Source of the DNA: UBA1351 sp963677625
GTDB lineage: Bacteria > Bacillota > Clostridia > Lachnospirales > Vallitaleaceae
DNA length: 64,000 nt
Assembly (NCBI GenBank): GCA_963677625.2
Contig: CAXXSW010000004.1
Coordinates: 310,001 to 374,000 of the forward strand
Direction of reading: 5' to 3'
In this document: in pieces, positions 24,714-34,131 of the stretch
Layout of the letters: each line of letters starts with the position of its first letter
How positions within the stretch are numbered: the stretch's first letter is position 1
The notes under the pieces: generated by a model
Told to the model about the DNA's origin: nothing
Database searches by the model: none
Seen by the model: the letters and a program-made list of their open reading frames with translations, nothing else
Position numbers and translations under genes: made by a program

Positions 24714-25376
24714 CTAGTAATCACTATCCGAAACTTCATGATTCACTATTTTAACACCTGATGAAGCACCAATACGGTTGGCTCCTGCTTCTATAACAGC
24801 CATAGCCCCTTGGTAGTCTCTAATACCACCAGATGCCTTAACCAAGGCCTTGTCCCCTACCGTTTGCTTCATAAGAGCTACATCTTCTACACTTGCACCA
24901 CCAGTTGAAAATCCTGTTGAAGTCTTAACAAAATGCGCACCTGCCTTAAGTGCAAGCTCACATGCTCTTACTTTTTCTTCATCAGTAAGAAGACAGGTTT
25001 CAATAATAACTTTGACAGTCTTTCCTTCTGCTGCTTGCACAACGGCTTTAATATCTTCAAATACAATTGTGTTATCTTTATCTTTTAAGGCTCCGATATT
25101 TATAACCATATCAATCTCATCAGCACCAGCTTTTACAGCAAGTCCTGTTTCAAAAGCCTTGACTTCTTTAGTTACAGCTCCCAATGGGAAACCGACAACA
25201 GTACAGACCATAACATCAGAACCTTCTAATTCTTCTTTTACCAGCCCTGTATAATATTGATTGACACATACTGATGCAAATCCATATTCCTTAGCCTCTT
25301 CACAGATATCTACCACCATTTTCCGACTAGCATCCGGTTTTAAAATAGTGTGATCAATATACTTTGCTAAATTCAT
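24714..25376 (-). CDS. deoC: Deoxyribose-phosphate aldolase
   Basis: It cleaves 2-deoxyribose-5-phosphate to acetaldehyde and glyceraldehyde-3-phosphate in deoxynucleoside catabolism. The 220-residue TIM barrel has the typical order of motifs: YIDHTILKPDA at the start, VVGFPLGA (about 60-67), DEIDMVINIGALK (about 86-98), VKVIIETCLL (about 121-130), and the Schiff-base lysine in FVKTSTGFSTGGAS (about 149-162), then VKASGGIRD (about 179-187). RBS GGAGG precedes ATG. It is monocistronic, with its own promoter and terminator. Confidence 0.97.
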   Translation of the reverse strand: MNLAKYIDHTILKPDASRKMVVDICEEAKEYGFASVCVNQYYTGLVKEELEGSDVMVCTVVGFPLGAVTKEVKAFETGLAVKAGADEIDMVINIGALKDKDNTIVFEDIKAVVQAAEGKTVKVIIETCLLTDEEKVRACELALKAGAHFVKTSTGFSTGGASVEDVALMKQTVGDKALVKASGGIRDYQGAMAVIEAGANRIGASSGVKIVNHEVSDSDY

Positions 25377-25423
25377 TCCAAACCTCCATATACTTCTTCA
25401 TTCATCAAAATCACGTTATCTTA

Positions 25424-25452
25424 ATGATATACCTTAGACCCTCACTCTGCAA
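25424..25452 (-). promoter_or_regulatory. Sigma-A promoter of deoC
   Basis: Minus strand: -35 TTGCAG at 25452-25447, 17-base spacer, -10 TATCAT at 25429-25424, about 45 bases upstream of the deoC start. Confidence 0.7.
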
Positions 25453-25514
25453 TAAGCTTTCTGTCTAGTTTGTTATAACATCATAACATATTATGTGTAA
25501 GGTGCTAAAAAAAA

Positions 25515-25537
25515 CGGACCTGAGGGGCCTCAGATCC
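25515..25537 (-). terminator. Terminator of the glycoside phosphorylase operon
   Basis: On the minus strand GGATCTGAGG pairs with CCTCAGGTCC (one mismatch) and is followed by GTTTTTTTT. It lies 30 bases after the stop of the second GH94 gene. Confidence 0.88.
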
Positions 25538-25566
25538 TAGGGACTAAATATAGGTTATAGAATGGC

Positions 25567-28011
25567 TTAGGATCCCATAGTCACATGAATATGGTGTTCC
25601 TTACCATCCATTCGATAAGGAACAAGTCTTGTTTGGACAGACTCCCCATCCATTTCTATGGCTTGAATGCCTTTTGATATCCCCTGAGAGTTATCAACAT
25701 AAATATGATATGTGTCTCCTTTGATTCGTTTAGTCACTTTAAATGTCTTCCAATCGCTTGGTATACATGGGTCAATAACCAATCCATCATAATCGGCCCT
25801 TATACCCATAATATGTTCGGTTGCCGCTTGATACATCCAAGAAGCCGTCCCTGAAAGCCAGGAGTTTCTACCTAACCCAAACTGAGGATGTTCGTCCCCT
25901 AATATATTCTGCGGAAATACATAGGGCTCTACTTCAAAGCTTTGGGCAGAATTATTTTTCGTCACCGGATTAATACGATGGTGATAACTATAAGCTCTAT
26001 CACCGTTACCCATCATGGTTTCAGCGATAATCACCCAAGGATTGGCATGAAGGAAAATCCCTCCATTTTCTTTGGCTCCCGGTGGATAAGTTGATACTCC
26101 ACCTTTTTCAGGATCAAATCCATTATAACCAGGACTAGAAAGTTTTATTCCATGTTTAGTTGCCAATATCTCATGAACACTCAATAGAGCTCTATTAGCT
26201 TGCTCATCATCGGCAAAGCCAGATATAATCGTCCAAGATTGAGCATTCGTAAATATCTTACCTTCAGTATTAACTTTTGACCCAATGGGATTACCCTTAT
26301 GATCAAAATATCTTATAAACCACTGGCCATCCCAGCAAGTCTTACTCACCGCTTCTTTCATGTCCTGATAGTCAGCTTCTAGCTCACTCACCTTATCAAC
26401 ATTCTCTAATTTCTTCATTAATTGTATCATCTCTTGCAAGGATTTACCGTACAAGTTTGCATTAAAAATAGATTCACTTCCCGTAGGTAGGTTTACCGTA
26501 TCATTCCAATCAGCAAAGCCAAGAAGGGGTAGTCCGTGGTTCCCTCTATGATTCTTGGTGAATTCTAGACTTCGGAAAAGGTGCTCCAAGACACTTTTCT
26601 CTTCCAAGGGCATACCATCCTTGTCCTTTTCATAAAAAGGAACAAGCTCCTTAAGAAAGGTCATGTCGCCTGTTTCTTTCAGATACTTACATACTGTTTG
26701 AACAATCCATAAATGATCATCACCGTAATAATCCGGCCGGTCTTCCATTTCTACTGAATCTCCCCGTGTAGCTTCCATACTTAATGGAAAGAATTGGTGC
26801 ATGGCAGACCCATCTCTACTCTGTGTTGAAAGGAGTTTAATCATCATCTCCTTGGTTTCAGATGGGGCAATAATCATAGCTCCCATAAGGTCCTGACTCG
26901 TATCCCTAAAACCTATACCTCTAGCACCAAGACCAAGCTGATAAAGAGAGAGAAATCTAGACCAATTTTTGGTAATCATGCATTGCCTTGGATTAAAAAT
27001 ATTAACTAAGGTATTAAAATCCTCATCAGGTGTTTCTACAACAAATTGATTACTATATCCATGCCATTTTTTTACGAGTGATTCAAAGGAGGCTTCTACA
27101 GAGGCCACTTCTCTGAATTTTTCAATAAGCTCCTGATGCTTTCTTGCCTCTGATTTACCTTCAGAACTGGTTATATCAAAGTCAGTCTGTCCAAGTTGGG
27201 TAATCAAACGAGCGGTTCCTTGTGGTTCCACAGAATCGAAATCATAAATGGCAGCCACTATATTATTTCCTCTTAAGGCTTGATAATTACTTAAATGCTC
27301 TTCCTCAAGAGCCAGTGGTTTTTGAAAACTTCCGAATCCATGTTGACCCAAGAATTTTTCCCTGTCCGTTTCAAAAGAATCCAGCTCCTTATTCGCTGTA
27401 AAATAGTTTTCCTGTCTACCTTTTCTCATAAAGGCATATTGCTTAATAATGGATATACCTTGTCTGTCAACAAGCCTTTCAGACTGCATCGTTTGTGGGA
27501 CCCAATCAGCATTATTAAACTGTTTAATTGCTTCAAAATGAGAATACTCAACTAAAGGAATAATCGATAATTCTACAGCTTGATCCCTTAAGTTGGTCAC
27601 ACGAATATCCCTAACTTCTCTTTGTCCTTCAAGTGGAACAAAAACAAGCATATCGGTTTTAATACCATCTATTATACTTATATATTGACTATAGCCTAAA
27701 CCAACTCGACATTCATAAGACTCATATTCATCTAATCCGGGAGTAAAAAGAGGAGATATCAATTGATATCCATCCTCTTTTTTTAATCTGATATAAAGGC
27801 TCGTACCATTAAACTGTGACGCTGGTATTTGAGGAATATATTTGGTAATCCGATTGAGGGCAGGGTCTCCCTTGCAAAGCAGGGCACCCCCATTCTGATC
27901 AATAAAACCACCAAAATCCAAGCCGCCGATATAATTTATCCACTTTACCGGAGTTTTAGGAGTCGTAATGACATACTCTCTTTTTTCATTATCAAAATAT
28001 CCGTAGTTCAT
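25567..28011 (-). CDS. GH94 glycoside phosphorylase, acceptor unresolved
   Basis: GH94 enzymes split beta-linked disaccharides with phosphate, saving ATP. The 814-residue protein starts with the family opening (YFDNEKREYVITTPKTP) and keeps GIGFRDTSQDLMG (about 438-450), in which the first Asp of the RD-x-x-QD block is the general acid, and phosphate-site segments such as SWLSGTASWMY near 720. It differs from the adjacent cellobiose phosphorylase at acceptor-site positions: FADWNDTVNLPTGSES in place of RADWNDCLNLNCYS, and YPPGAKENGGIFLH in place of YPPGYKENAGIFCH. The acceptor may thus differ (for example gluconate, another linkage or a longer glucan). It follows the cellobiose phosphorylase by 15 bases in the same operon. 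Confidence 0.88.
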   Translation of the reverse strand: MNYGYFDNEKREYVITTPKTPVKWINYIGGLDFGGFIDQNGGALLCKGDPALNRITKYIPQIPASQFNGTSLYIRLKKEDGYQLISPLFTPGLDEYESYECRVGLGYSQYISIIDGIKTDMLVFVPLEGQREVRDIRVTNLRDQAVELSIIPLVEYSHFEAIKQFNNADWVPQTMQSERLVDRQGISIIKQYAFMRKGRQENYFTANKELDSFETDREKFLGQHGFGSFQKPLALEEEHLSNYQALRGNNIVAAIYDFDSVEPQGTARLITQLGQTDFDITSSEGKSEARKHQELIEKFREVASVEASFESLVKKWHGYSNQFVVETPDEDFNTLVNIFNPRQCMITKNWSRFLSLYQLGLGARGIGFRDTSQDLMGAMIIAPSETKEMMIKLLSTQSRDGSAMHQFFPLSMEATRGDSVEMEDRPDYYGDDHLWIVQTVCKYLKETGDMTFLKELVPFYEKDKDGMPLEEKSVLEHLFRSLEFTKNHRGNHGLPLLGFADWNDTVNLPTGSESIFNANLYGKSLQEMIQLMKKLENVDKVSELEADYQDMKEAVSKTCWDGQWFIRYFDHKGNPIGSKVNTEGKIFTNAQSWTIISGFADDEQANRALLSVHEILATKHGIKLSSPGYNGFDPEKGGVSTYPPGAKENGGIFLHANPWVIIAETMMGNGDRAYSYHHRINPVTKNNSAQSFEVEPYVFPQNILGDEHPQFGLGRNSWLSGTASWMYQAATEHIMGIRADYDGLVIDPCIPSDWKTFKVTKRIKGDTYHIYVDNSQGISKGIQAIEMDGESVQTRLVPYRMDGKEHHIHVTMGS

Positions 28012-28026
28012 AAAGCCCCCTTTAAT

Positions 28027-30462
28027 CTAACCCATTAGGACAGTTACCTTAACTTTTTCCTTACTATCAGGAAGATAAACCACATTTCCTGAAATTACCT
28101 CTTCATTGACTTTAACCTCCTTTACACCTGAAGATACGTGGTCCGGATTCTTAATATCAATCTCATAAGTAACACCCCTGAAACGTCTGCTTACATGATA
28201 TTCGTCCCAGTCAGCAGGTATAGCTGGCTCAATTAAAAGACCGTCATAATGGGGCTTTACACCTAGTATCCACTGGGTGATGGTAATATAGTTCCACGCT
28301 GCTGTACCAGTCAACCAAGAATTTTTTGCTTCACCATGGTTCTTAGCATCTTTTCCGGCAATCATTTGTGAATACACATATGGTTCAGTCCGGTGAATAT
28401 CACTGATTGGCTCTAAGTATGCAGGACATATCTTCTTGTAGATTTCAAAGGCTTTATCCCCACGTCCAATCGTTGCTTCACCACAGGCTACCCACGGATT
28501 ATTGTGGCAGAATATTCCCGCATTCTCTTTATATCCTGGTGGATAAGAAGAAATTTCACCAAGTTCAACATGGTATTTGGTATAGGCTGGTTGATTTAAA
28601 ACCATACCATAATCTGAATCCAAGTATTTCCAGGCTGAATTCAAAGCTTTCTCTGCCTGACCGCTTTCAATACCGATTCGTCCCATAACGCACATTCCCT
28701 GCGGTTCAATAAAGATTTTTCCTTCCTCACAGTCATCAGAGCCTACCTTATTGCCCTTGGCATCATAAGCTCTCATAAACCAGTCACCATCAAAACCATG
28801 GGTAAGAACAACCTGCTTCATCATATCCACAGCTCCATCAGCTCGTTCTGCTTCTTCCATATCTCCTCTTCGTCTACATAATTCTCCATATTCAGGTCCG
28901 ATAAAGGTAAACATACCTGCAATGAAAACAGATTCAGCTATAAGTCCATCTGTTCCGTTATTGGCCGTTTGAAAGGACTCGCCAGGAGTTGTTGAATAAC
29001 AGTTTAAGTTAAGGCAATCGTTCCAATCAGCGCGACCTATAAGAGGTAAATTGTGTGGACCAACATTATTGATGACATGGTCAAAAGAGCGCTTTAAGTG
29101 TTCCATCATAGTTTCTGCCAGAGAATCATCATTTTCAAATGCTACCATTTCATCTAAAATGGTCATATCTCCAGTTTCTTTTACATATGTTGCAACTGCC
29201 AGTATCATCCAAAGAGGATCATCATTAAAGCCTGATCCAAGGTCATGATTTCCTTTTTTTGTTAATGGTTGATATTGGTGATAGGCACCACCGTCAACCA
29301 ATTGAGTAGCCGCTAGGTCAATAAGACGTTCTCTTGCTCTTTCCGGTAATTGATGTACAAAACCCAGGATATCTTGGTTAGAATCCCTAAAGCCCATTCC
29401 CCTGCCTACACCAGACTCAAAGAAGGACGCAGATCTCGATAGGTTAAAGGTAATCATACATTGGTAGGCATTCCAAATATTTACCATTCGGTTAACTTCT
29501 GTTTCTTCAGTTTCAACCATATAGGCAGACAGAAGTTGGGTCCATTTATCCTTAAGGAATTTCATTTCCCTTTCAATATCAGCATCTGTAGATAAAGCCT
29601 CTATTAAAGTATTCGCTTTTGTTTTATTAATAACACCTGGTGCTTCCCATTTATCTTCACCGTTTTCTATATATCCAAGAATAAAAATCAGACTTTTTGA
29701 TTGACCCGGTTGAAGACTAATATGCAAGTGGTGAGAAGCTATCGGTGACCATCCACTAGCCAAGGAATTCCTTGATTGATTTTCAAACACAGCAAGAGGC
29801 TCACTAACATCATTATACAAACCGATAAAAGATTCTCTATCAGTATCAAAACCATCAAGGGGAGCATTTACAGAATAAAAACTATAATGATCTCGACGTT
29901 CTCTATACTCTGTTTTATGGTAAAGAGTACTTTCAACAACTTCCACTTCACCGGTATTGAAATTTCTTTGGAAGTTAGTCATATCGTCCTGGGCATCCCA
30001 TAAAGCAAACTCGACATATGAATAAAGATCAAATGTCTTGGTATCCTTACTGGCGTTAGATAAGGTTAACTGGTGTACTTCACAGGTCTTTCCAAGCGGT
30101 ACAAAAGATAGTTGCTTGACTTTCAAATCGCTTTTACTGGAGCTTAGAACACTGTAGCCTAGTCCATGACGACATTCATAAGAATCAAGTTCAGCTTTAA
30201 CCGGTTTGAAACCAGGTGACCAAATACTACCACCATCATTAATATAAAAATATCTTCCTTCATTATCCACAGGTACATTATTATAGCGATATCTGGTAAT
30301 CCTACGGAGCCTGGCATCCTTATAAAAAGCGTAACCTCCTGAAGTGTTTGAAAATAAAGAAAAAAAGTCATCCATCCCAAAATAATTGATCCAAGGATAA
30401 GGTGTCTTAGGTGTGGTAATCACATACTCTCTGTTTTGATCGTCAAAATAACCGAATTTCAT
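28027..30462 (-). CDS. cbp: Cellobiose phosphorylase (GH94)
   Basis: It converts cellobiose and phosphate to glucose-1-phosphate and glucose in the cytoplasm. The 811-residue protein follows the clostridial enzyme very closely from memory: KFGYFDDQNREYVITTPKTP at the N-terminus, RLRRITRYRYNNVP, NFQRNFNTGEVEV, and the catalytic block GMGFRDSNQDILGFVHQLPE (about 450-470). I set the start at ATG 30462, behind GGAGG; an in-frame ATG 105 bases upstream would add a non-family extension without an RBS. Only 114 bases separate it from the lacI gene on the same strand, so the LacI-family promoter probably drives it. The name cbp is informal. Confidence 0.95.
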   Translation of the reverse strand: MKFGYFDDQNREYVITTPKTPYPWINYFGMDDFFSLFSNTSGGYAFYKDARLRRITRYRYNNVPVDNEGRYFYINDGGSIWSPGFKPVKAELDSYECRHGLGYSVLSSSKSDLKVKQLSFVPLGKTCEVHQLTLSNASKDTKTFDLYSYVEFALWDAQDDMTNFQRNFNTGEVEVVESTLYHKTEYRERRDHYSFYSVNAPLDGFDTDRESFIGLYNDVSEPLAVFENQSRNSLASGWSPIASHHLHISLQPGQSKSLIFILGYIENGEDKWEAPGVINKTKANTLIEALSTDADIEREMKFLKDKWTQLLSAYMVETEETEVNRMVNIWNAYQCMITFNLSRSASFFESGVGRGMGFRDSNQDILGFVHQLPERARERLIDLAATQLVDGGAYHQYQPLTKKGNHDLGSGFNDDPLWMILAVATYVKETGDMTILDEMVAFENDDSLAETMMEHLKRSFDHVINNVGPHNLPLIGRADWNDCLNLNCYSTTPGESFQTANNGTDGLIAESVFIAGMFTFIGPEYGELCRRRGDMEEAERADGAVDMMKQVVLTHGFDGDWFMRAYDAKGNKVGSDDCEEGKIFIEPQGMCVMGRIGIESGQAEKALNSAWKYLDSDYGMVLNQPAYTKYHVELGEISSYPPGYKENAGIFCHNNPWVACGEATIGRGDKAFEIYKKICPAYLEPISDIHRTEPYVYSQMIAGKDAKNHGEAKNSWLTGTAAWNYITITQWILGVKPHYDGLLIEPAIPADWDEYHVSRRFRGVTYEIDIKNPDHVSSGVKEVKVNEEVISGNVVYLPDSKEKVKVTVLMG

Positions 30463-30576
30463 AATACCTCCATTTTGACCGTTTAGGAGCGGTCCCAAAA
30501 ATTGATAATAACTCAGGTATGACTGATTACGATACTCTGTATATATATTACAGAACAGCGAAATCATTTCATACCT

Positions 30577-31623
30577 TTATTTAGAACTTACTGAATCACG
30601 CTTAATCAACTCTACTTTGTATTCAATAAGATCGGGTACATAAGTTTCTTCTTCAGTAGATTTCATATGTATAATCTCTACTGCCTTCCTTGCCATCCCC
30701 ATAAAGTCCGGTGTTAGGCTTGTAAGTTTAGGTGTCATGAGCTGGCCTGTCCTTGTATTGTCAAAGCCTATAAAAGAAACCTCTTCAGGTACAAGAATCC
30801 CATGTTCTCTTAAACATTCCATAGCAACAATAGCCATGTAGTCATTGGCACAGATATAAGACTGGGCAAGTCTCTTTTCGAAAATAGCCTGTTTCATGGC
30901 ATCATAGGTTGTATCCTGCTCAAATCGTCCGTCGATCACATAGTCTGCATTATAGGTAAGACCAAACTTCTCCATAGCCATTTTAAATCCCTTATGACGT
31001 TGTCTTGCTGATAGAGCTGTAGCATCACCTTTAATAAAGCCGATACTTGTATGGCCAAGCTCTTTGATATGCTTAACAGCTTGTTCCATAGCTCCTTCAT
31101 CATCTGAGTTTAGAATCGTTATGTTATCCCTTAGATGAAGTTCCTTAATTTTTGACAGTTCATAATCAAAAATAACTAAGACGTCCTTAATCTTATCTAC
31201 CTGAATTTTACTAAGCGTATCTTGTCTAGTGCCGATGATGATACCTCCGTCAATCCGTTTCTCACGAAAGGCCTTACTAACTCTTACATAATCTTCATCC
31301 CGACAAACCGTTTGAACTAAGACATAATATCCCCGTTCATTGGCAATATCAACAATGGCATCTAGATATGCTGTATAAAAGTCATTATAGATAAGATTGG
31401 AGGGTCCATCTTTCCCATCTTCTACAATAAAAAACACACCGATGGTCTCGCTTTTCTTTCCTGCTAGGGTTCTGGCAAAAGCGTTAGGATGATAATCATA
31501 TGCTTGGATGATTTTCATAACTTTCAATCTGGTTTCTTCAGGTACGTTATCATAGTTGTTAATCACCCTTGACACTGTGGATCTGGAGACCCCTGCAAGT
31601 TTAGCTATATCTTCGCTTTTCAT
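30577..31623 (-). CDS. LacI-family transcriptional regulator
   Basis: The 348-residue protein has the LacI helix-turn-helix at residues 3-25 (SEDIAKLAGVSRSTVSRVIN), the hinge helix (YHPNAFARTLAGKKS, about 51-65) and a periplasmic-binding-type effector domain (IGVFFIVEDG..., IDGGIIIGT, VSFIGFDNT). It heads the operon with the two GH94 phosphorylases, so it most likely senses cellobiose or another beta-glucoside and represses them and itself. Tandem palindromes overlap its own promoter region at 31711-31736. RBS GAGGG precedes the ATG. Confidence 0.95.
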   Translation of the reverse strand: MKSEDIAKLAGVSRSTVSRVINNYDNVPEETRLKVMKIIQAYDYHPNAFARTLAGKKSETIGVFFIVEDGKDGPSNLIYNDFYTAYLDAIVDIANERGYYVLVQTVCRDEDYVRVSKAFREKRIDGGIIIGTRQDTLSKIQVDKIKDVLVIFDYELSKIKELHLRDNITILNSDDEGAMEQAVKHIKELGHTSIGFIKGDATALSARQRHKGFKMAMEKFGLTYNADYVIDGRFEQDTTYDAMKQAIFEKRLAQSYICANDYMAIVAMECLREHGILVPEEVSFIGFDNTRTGQLMTPKLTSLTPDFMGMARKAVEIIHMKSTEEETYVPDLIEYKVELIKRDSVSSK

Positions 31624-31710
31624 CTTTTATTCCCTCTGTTTCTTGGAAGTCTTTATAAGAAATGCCTATGGTCTAACATTTGCTGGTTTGAATTAGATAT
31701 TCCAAGACAT

Positions 31711-31736
31711 AAACGCGCGTTCATAAACACGCGTTT
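31711..31736. promoter_or_regulatory. Tandem LacI-type operators
   Basis: On the minus strand AAACGCGTGTTTATG is followed directly by AACGCGCGTTTATG: two near-identical sites with centres 14 bases apart. The second contains the perfect palindrome AACGCGCGTT (31712-31721); the first is AACGCGTGTT (31735-31726). The central CG pair is typical of LacI-family operators. They sit immediately downstream of the -10, over the transcription start. Confidence 0.8.
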
Positions 31737-31765
31737 ATTATATCAATTCAGGATTTAGGTGTCAA
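31737..31765 (-). promoter_or_regulatory. Consensus promoter of the lacI-GH94 operon
   Basis: Minus strand: -35 TTGACA at 31765-31760, 17-base spacer, -10 TATAAT at 31742-31737, a full consensus. The operators begin directly after it, so bound repressor would block initiation. Confidence 0.92.
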
Positions 31766-32021
31766 GCTATATCTTTCAAAAAGAGGCTGTCAGCTTCCCT
31801 GGATAAGGCACAAATACCCAGGTAATAAATTGCTAGACTTTAAAATAATTGGAACTTGCTTTAAAGTGAGTATAGAAAATAGACAGGTCTTTGGATTTGC
31901 AGTATCATTAAGACATAATAAAAAATATATTGAAACCTTATGTATAGTAAATAACGGATTCATGTCGCTAATAATATAAAAAAGTGATGTCTTGAATATA
32001 ATCTAATGGAAAGGAATAAAT
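31766..32021. other. Intergenic region before the endoglucanase
   Basis: The region is AT-rich and carries no ORF. On the plus strand a weak promoter candidate (TTGGAT at 31891-31896, 17 bases, CATAAT at 31914-31919) lies about 100 bases before the endoglucanase start. I saw no copy of the LacI-type operator here. Confidence 0.35.
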
Positions 32022-33026
32022 GTGGTGATTGAAGTGTGGTTAAGACGTATGGGTCTTATAATACTATTAATGTTATCTATACTTGTCAACGTCGGTTGTA
32101 AAAAAACGGACGAAACAGTGATAGGAGGGAACAATCCGGTATTAGAACATGGTCGCTTGAAGTTGAAAGGTGTACAAATTGTTGATGAAAAAGGTGAACC
32201 AGTTCAATTAAGGGGTGTGAGTACCCATGGTATTCAATGGTTCCCTGAATATGTGTCTCTAGAAGCCTTTAGAACAATGCGCGATGATTGGCATATTAAT
32301 ATCGTTAGACTTGCTATGTATACAGACCCTGACGTAGGATATGACGAGACCTTACATGCACTTGTTGAAAAAGGTGTAGGATATGCCGTTGAACTGGGTT
32401 TATATGTCATCATTGACTGGCATATACTATCAGACGGCAACCCAAATCTCTCAAAAGATAGGGCTATTGAATTTTTTGATGCCATGTCAACAAAATATAA
32501 GGATACACCCAATGTAATTTATGAAATTTGTAATGAGCCAAATGGCGATGTCACATGGGCAAGAGATATTAAACCTTATGCTACCTCCCTTATTAATGTC
32601 ATCCGTGAAAATGACAAAGAAGGGCTCATCATAGTGGGTACGCCTACATGGTCACAAGACGTGGACTTGGTTGCAAAGGACCCCATTAAGAACCAAGAAA
32701 ATCTTCTATACACGCTACATTTTTATGCTGCATCTCATAAAGATGCCTTAAGGGAAAAAATGATCAAAGCATTGGAATTAGAACTTCCGATTTTCGTTAG
32801 TGAATTTGGTATCAGTGATTATTCAGGCAATGGAGAGATTAATGAGAAACAAGGAGAGATTTGGTTGGATTTATTAGAATCTAAGGGTATTGGATATGTT
32901 GCATGGAATTTATCGAATAAGGATGAATCATCAGCCTTAATCCGTTCAGATGTTGAAAATCTTTCAGACTGGAGCAAGTCAGACTTAAAAAAATGGGGCC
33001 AATGGTATGTCAATCGAATTCAATAG
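32022..33026 (+). CDS. GH5 endoglucanase, lipoprotein
   Basis: An extracellular cellulase anchored by lipid to the outer face of the membrane. The first 26 residues are a type II signal with lipobox ending VNVGC (Cys26). The mature part is a GH5 barrel of about 290 residues: RGVSTHGIQWF (64-74), VIIDWHI (129-135), the acid/base in EICNEPNG (Glu172) and the nucleophile in PIFVSEFGISD (Glu261); VAWNLSNKDESSALI near the end fits subfamily GH5_2. No carbohydrate-binding module is attached. The start is a GTG behind AAGGA (GTG at 32022 or 32025). Together with the GH94 phosphorylases it suggests glucan degradation outside and phosphorolysis inside the cell. Confidence 0.93.
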   Translation: MVIEVWLRRMGLIILLMLSILVNVGCKKTDETVIGGNNPVLEHGRLKLKGVQIVDEKGEPVQLRGVSTHGIQWFPEYVSLEAFRTMRDDWHINIVRLAMYTDPDVGYDETLHALVEKGVGYAVELGLYVIIDWHILSDGNPNLSKDRAIEFFDAMSTKYKDTPNVIYEICNEPNGDVTWARDIKPYATSLINVIRENDKEGLIIVGTPTWSQDVDLVAKDPIKNQENLLYTLHFYAASHKDALREKMIKALELELPIFVSEFGISDYSGNGEINEKQGEIWLDLLESKGIGYVAWNLSNKDESSALIRSDVENLSDWSKSDLKKWGQWYVNRIQ

Positions 33027-33071
33027 GAATAGCATCTCTTATCTTTACAGGTTTTGTGCTAATAATAGATA

Positions 33072-33104
33072 AAGCAGTCGGAAAATGTTATTTTCCGACT
33101 GCTT
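33072..33104. terminator. Strong bidirectional terminator after the endoglucanase
   Basis: A perfect 15-base-pair stem (AAGCAGTCGGAAAAT with ATTTTCCGACTGCTT) and a 3-base loop. It separates the endoglucanase from the convergent small membrane gene at 33157-33522 and can serve both. Confidence 0.9.
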
Positions 33105-33156
33105 CCTTAACTTCATTATTCTAATTAAGATACTTTAACAAAGCCAATCTCAACAA

Positions 33157-33522
33157 CTACATAATCTCACTTTCTGTTGCTGCTGCCCAAGTCTTATTCA
33201 ATTCGCTTTGCATAATTCCCATAGAGATAAAACTAAAGCCGAAAATCGTAAGAACTAAACAGATAATTGCATTGTCACTAGCCACACCAGTTTGTGCCTT
33301 GATTTGAGCATCTGTAATTCTACTTGCATACTTATAGTACCAATAGATAATATAAGGTGAACAAAAGATACAGATAAGAAGCTCTACGGCAGGGTCCATA
33401 TCAGAGATTTCTAAATAATCGTTAAGATCCCTCATCGTCACATATAGCCAGTAGAACATATAAATACCACAAGTTACAATAGATAAGATAATCACTGTTG
33501 CTACACTTCGTTGTTGATACAT
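33157..33522 (-). CDS. DUF4234-like small membrane protein
   Basis: The 121-residue protein has three membrane helices: VATVIILSIVTCGIYMFYWLY (about 8-28), a second around 48-65, and a third around 90-112. The pattern of a glycine-rich first helix followed by a charged short loop and YWYYKYASRI is typical of DUF4234 proteins. I set the start at ATG 33522 because GGAGAGAAT precedes it; upstream codons have no RBS. A clear promoter lies at 33597-33625. Function is unknown. Confidence 0.82.
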   Translation of the reverse strand: MYQQRSVATVIILSIVTCGIYMFYWLYVTMRDLNDYLEISDMDPAVELLICIFCSPYIIYWYYKYASRITDAQIKAQTGVASDNAIICLVLTIFGFSFISMGIMQSELNKTWAAATESEIM

Positions 33523-33596
33523 ATTCTCTCTCCTAACACTATCATAATCTACTAACCGAAGTCGAACTTTTTTATACGACTTGATCAATTACTAAT

Positions 33597-33625
33597 ATTA
33601 TACAGTTATGCCAGCTAGTATTCAA
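33597..33625 (-). promoter_or_regulatory. Promoter of the DUF4234-like gene
   Basis: Minus strand: -35 TTGAAT at 33625-33620, 17-base spacer, perfect -10 TATAAT at 33602-33597. Confidence 0.75.
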
Positions 33626-33675
33626 GATAATCATAGACAAAACCATAAATAAGTTAAATATATAACGAGATTAAC

Positions 33676-34131
33676 CTAATGAAAGAACAACTTATCACTA
33701 AATTTGTATATTCGTGGCGCTATCCCCTGGTCATAAAACTTCAAGGGGTCTGTATCTGGAAAATAAAGGAACATCCTATAGATATAGACTCCAATGAAGA
33801 CAACTACCATAATAATTAGAAAGGCGTTTGTTACCCGTCTAATTTTCCTGTTTTCATAAAAAAAGTAAGAAAGGACAATTGCTACAACAATAAAAGGAAT
33901 GGTTATAAATAAGGGATGGTCGTAAAAAGCCTCTCCCCACTCTCCATGAAAAACATGGAGATAGGATCTAGTCATCCCGCAGGATGGACATGGAATACCT
34001 GTTACACTTTTAAAGAAGCATTTTGTTCCTGACTTGGTCAGAAAAATATAAGCATAAAAAATACCGAAAATTGTAACAAAAGCAAGGAGATTACTCCGAA
34101 ACCGTTTCTTGGAATTTTTTGATACACTCAA
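33676..34131 (-). CDS. DUF2752 membrane protein
   Basis: A protein of about 151 residues with the DUF2752 signature GIPCPSCGMTRS, two cysteines flanking a Pro-Ser in a short loop next to the first membrane helix (LLAFVTIFGIFYAYIFL), then two further helices. I prefer the TTG start at 34131, which lies 9 bases after GAGGAG; a TTG at 34155 would lack a ribosome site. Either way its start overlaps the end of the MurD-like gene, indicating coupling. DUF2752 proteins have no established role. Confidence 0.8.
   Translation of the reverse strand: MSVSKNSKKRFRSNLLAFVTIFGIFYAYIFLTKSGTKCFFKSVTGIPCPSCGMTRSYLHVFHGEWGEAFYDHPLFITIPFIVVAIVLSYFFYENRKIRRVTNAFLIIMVVVFIGVYIYRMFLYFPDTDPLKFYDQGIAPRIYKFSDKLFFH

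Noticed and set aside
24850..25254. Plus-strand ORF of 134 codons opposite deoC
   Set aside because: Complete antisense shadow of a well-supported gene, Ser/Ala-rich as typical for such shadows.
25567..28011. Cellodextrin phosphorylase
   Set aside because: Known cellodextrin phosphorylases are about 1000 residues with a different N-terminus; this protein has 814 and the short opening of the cellobiose type.
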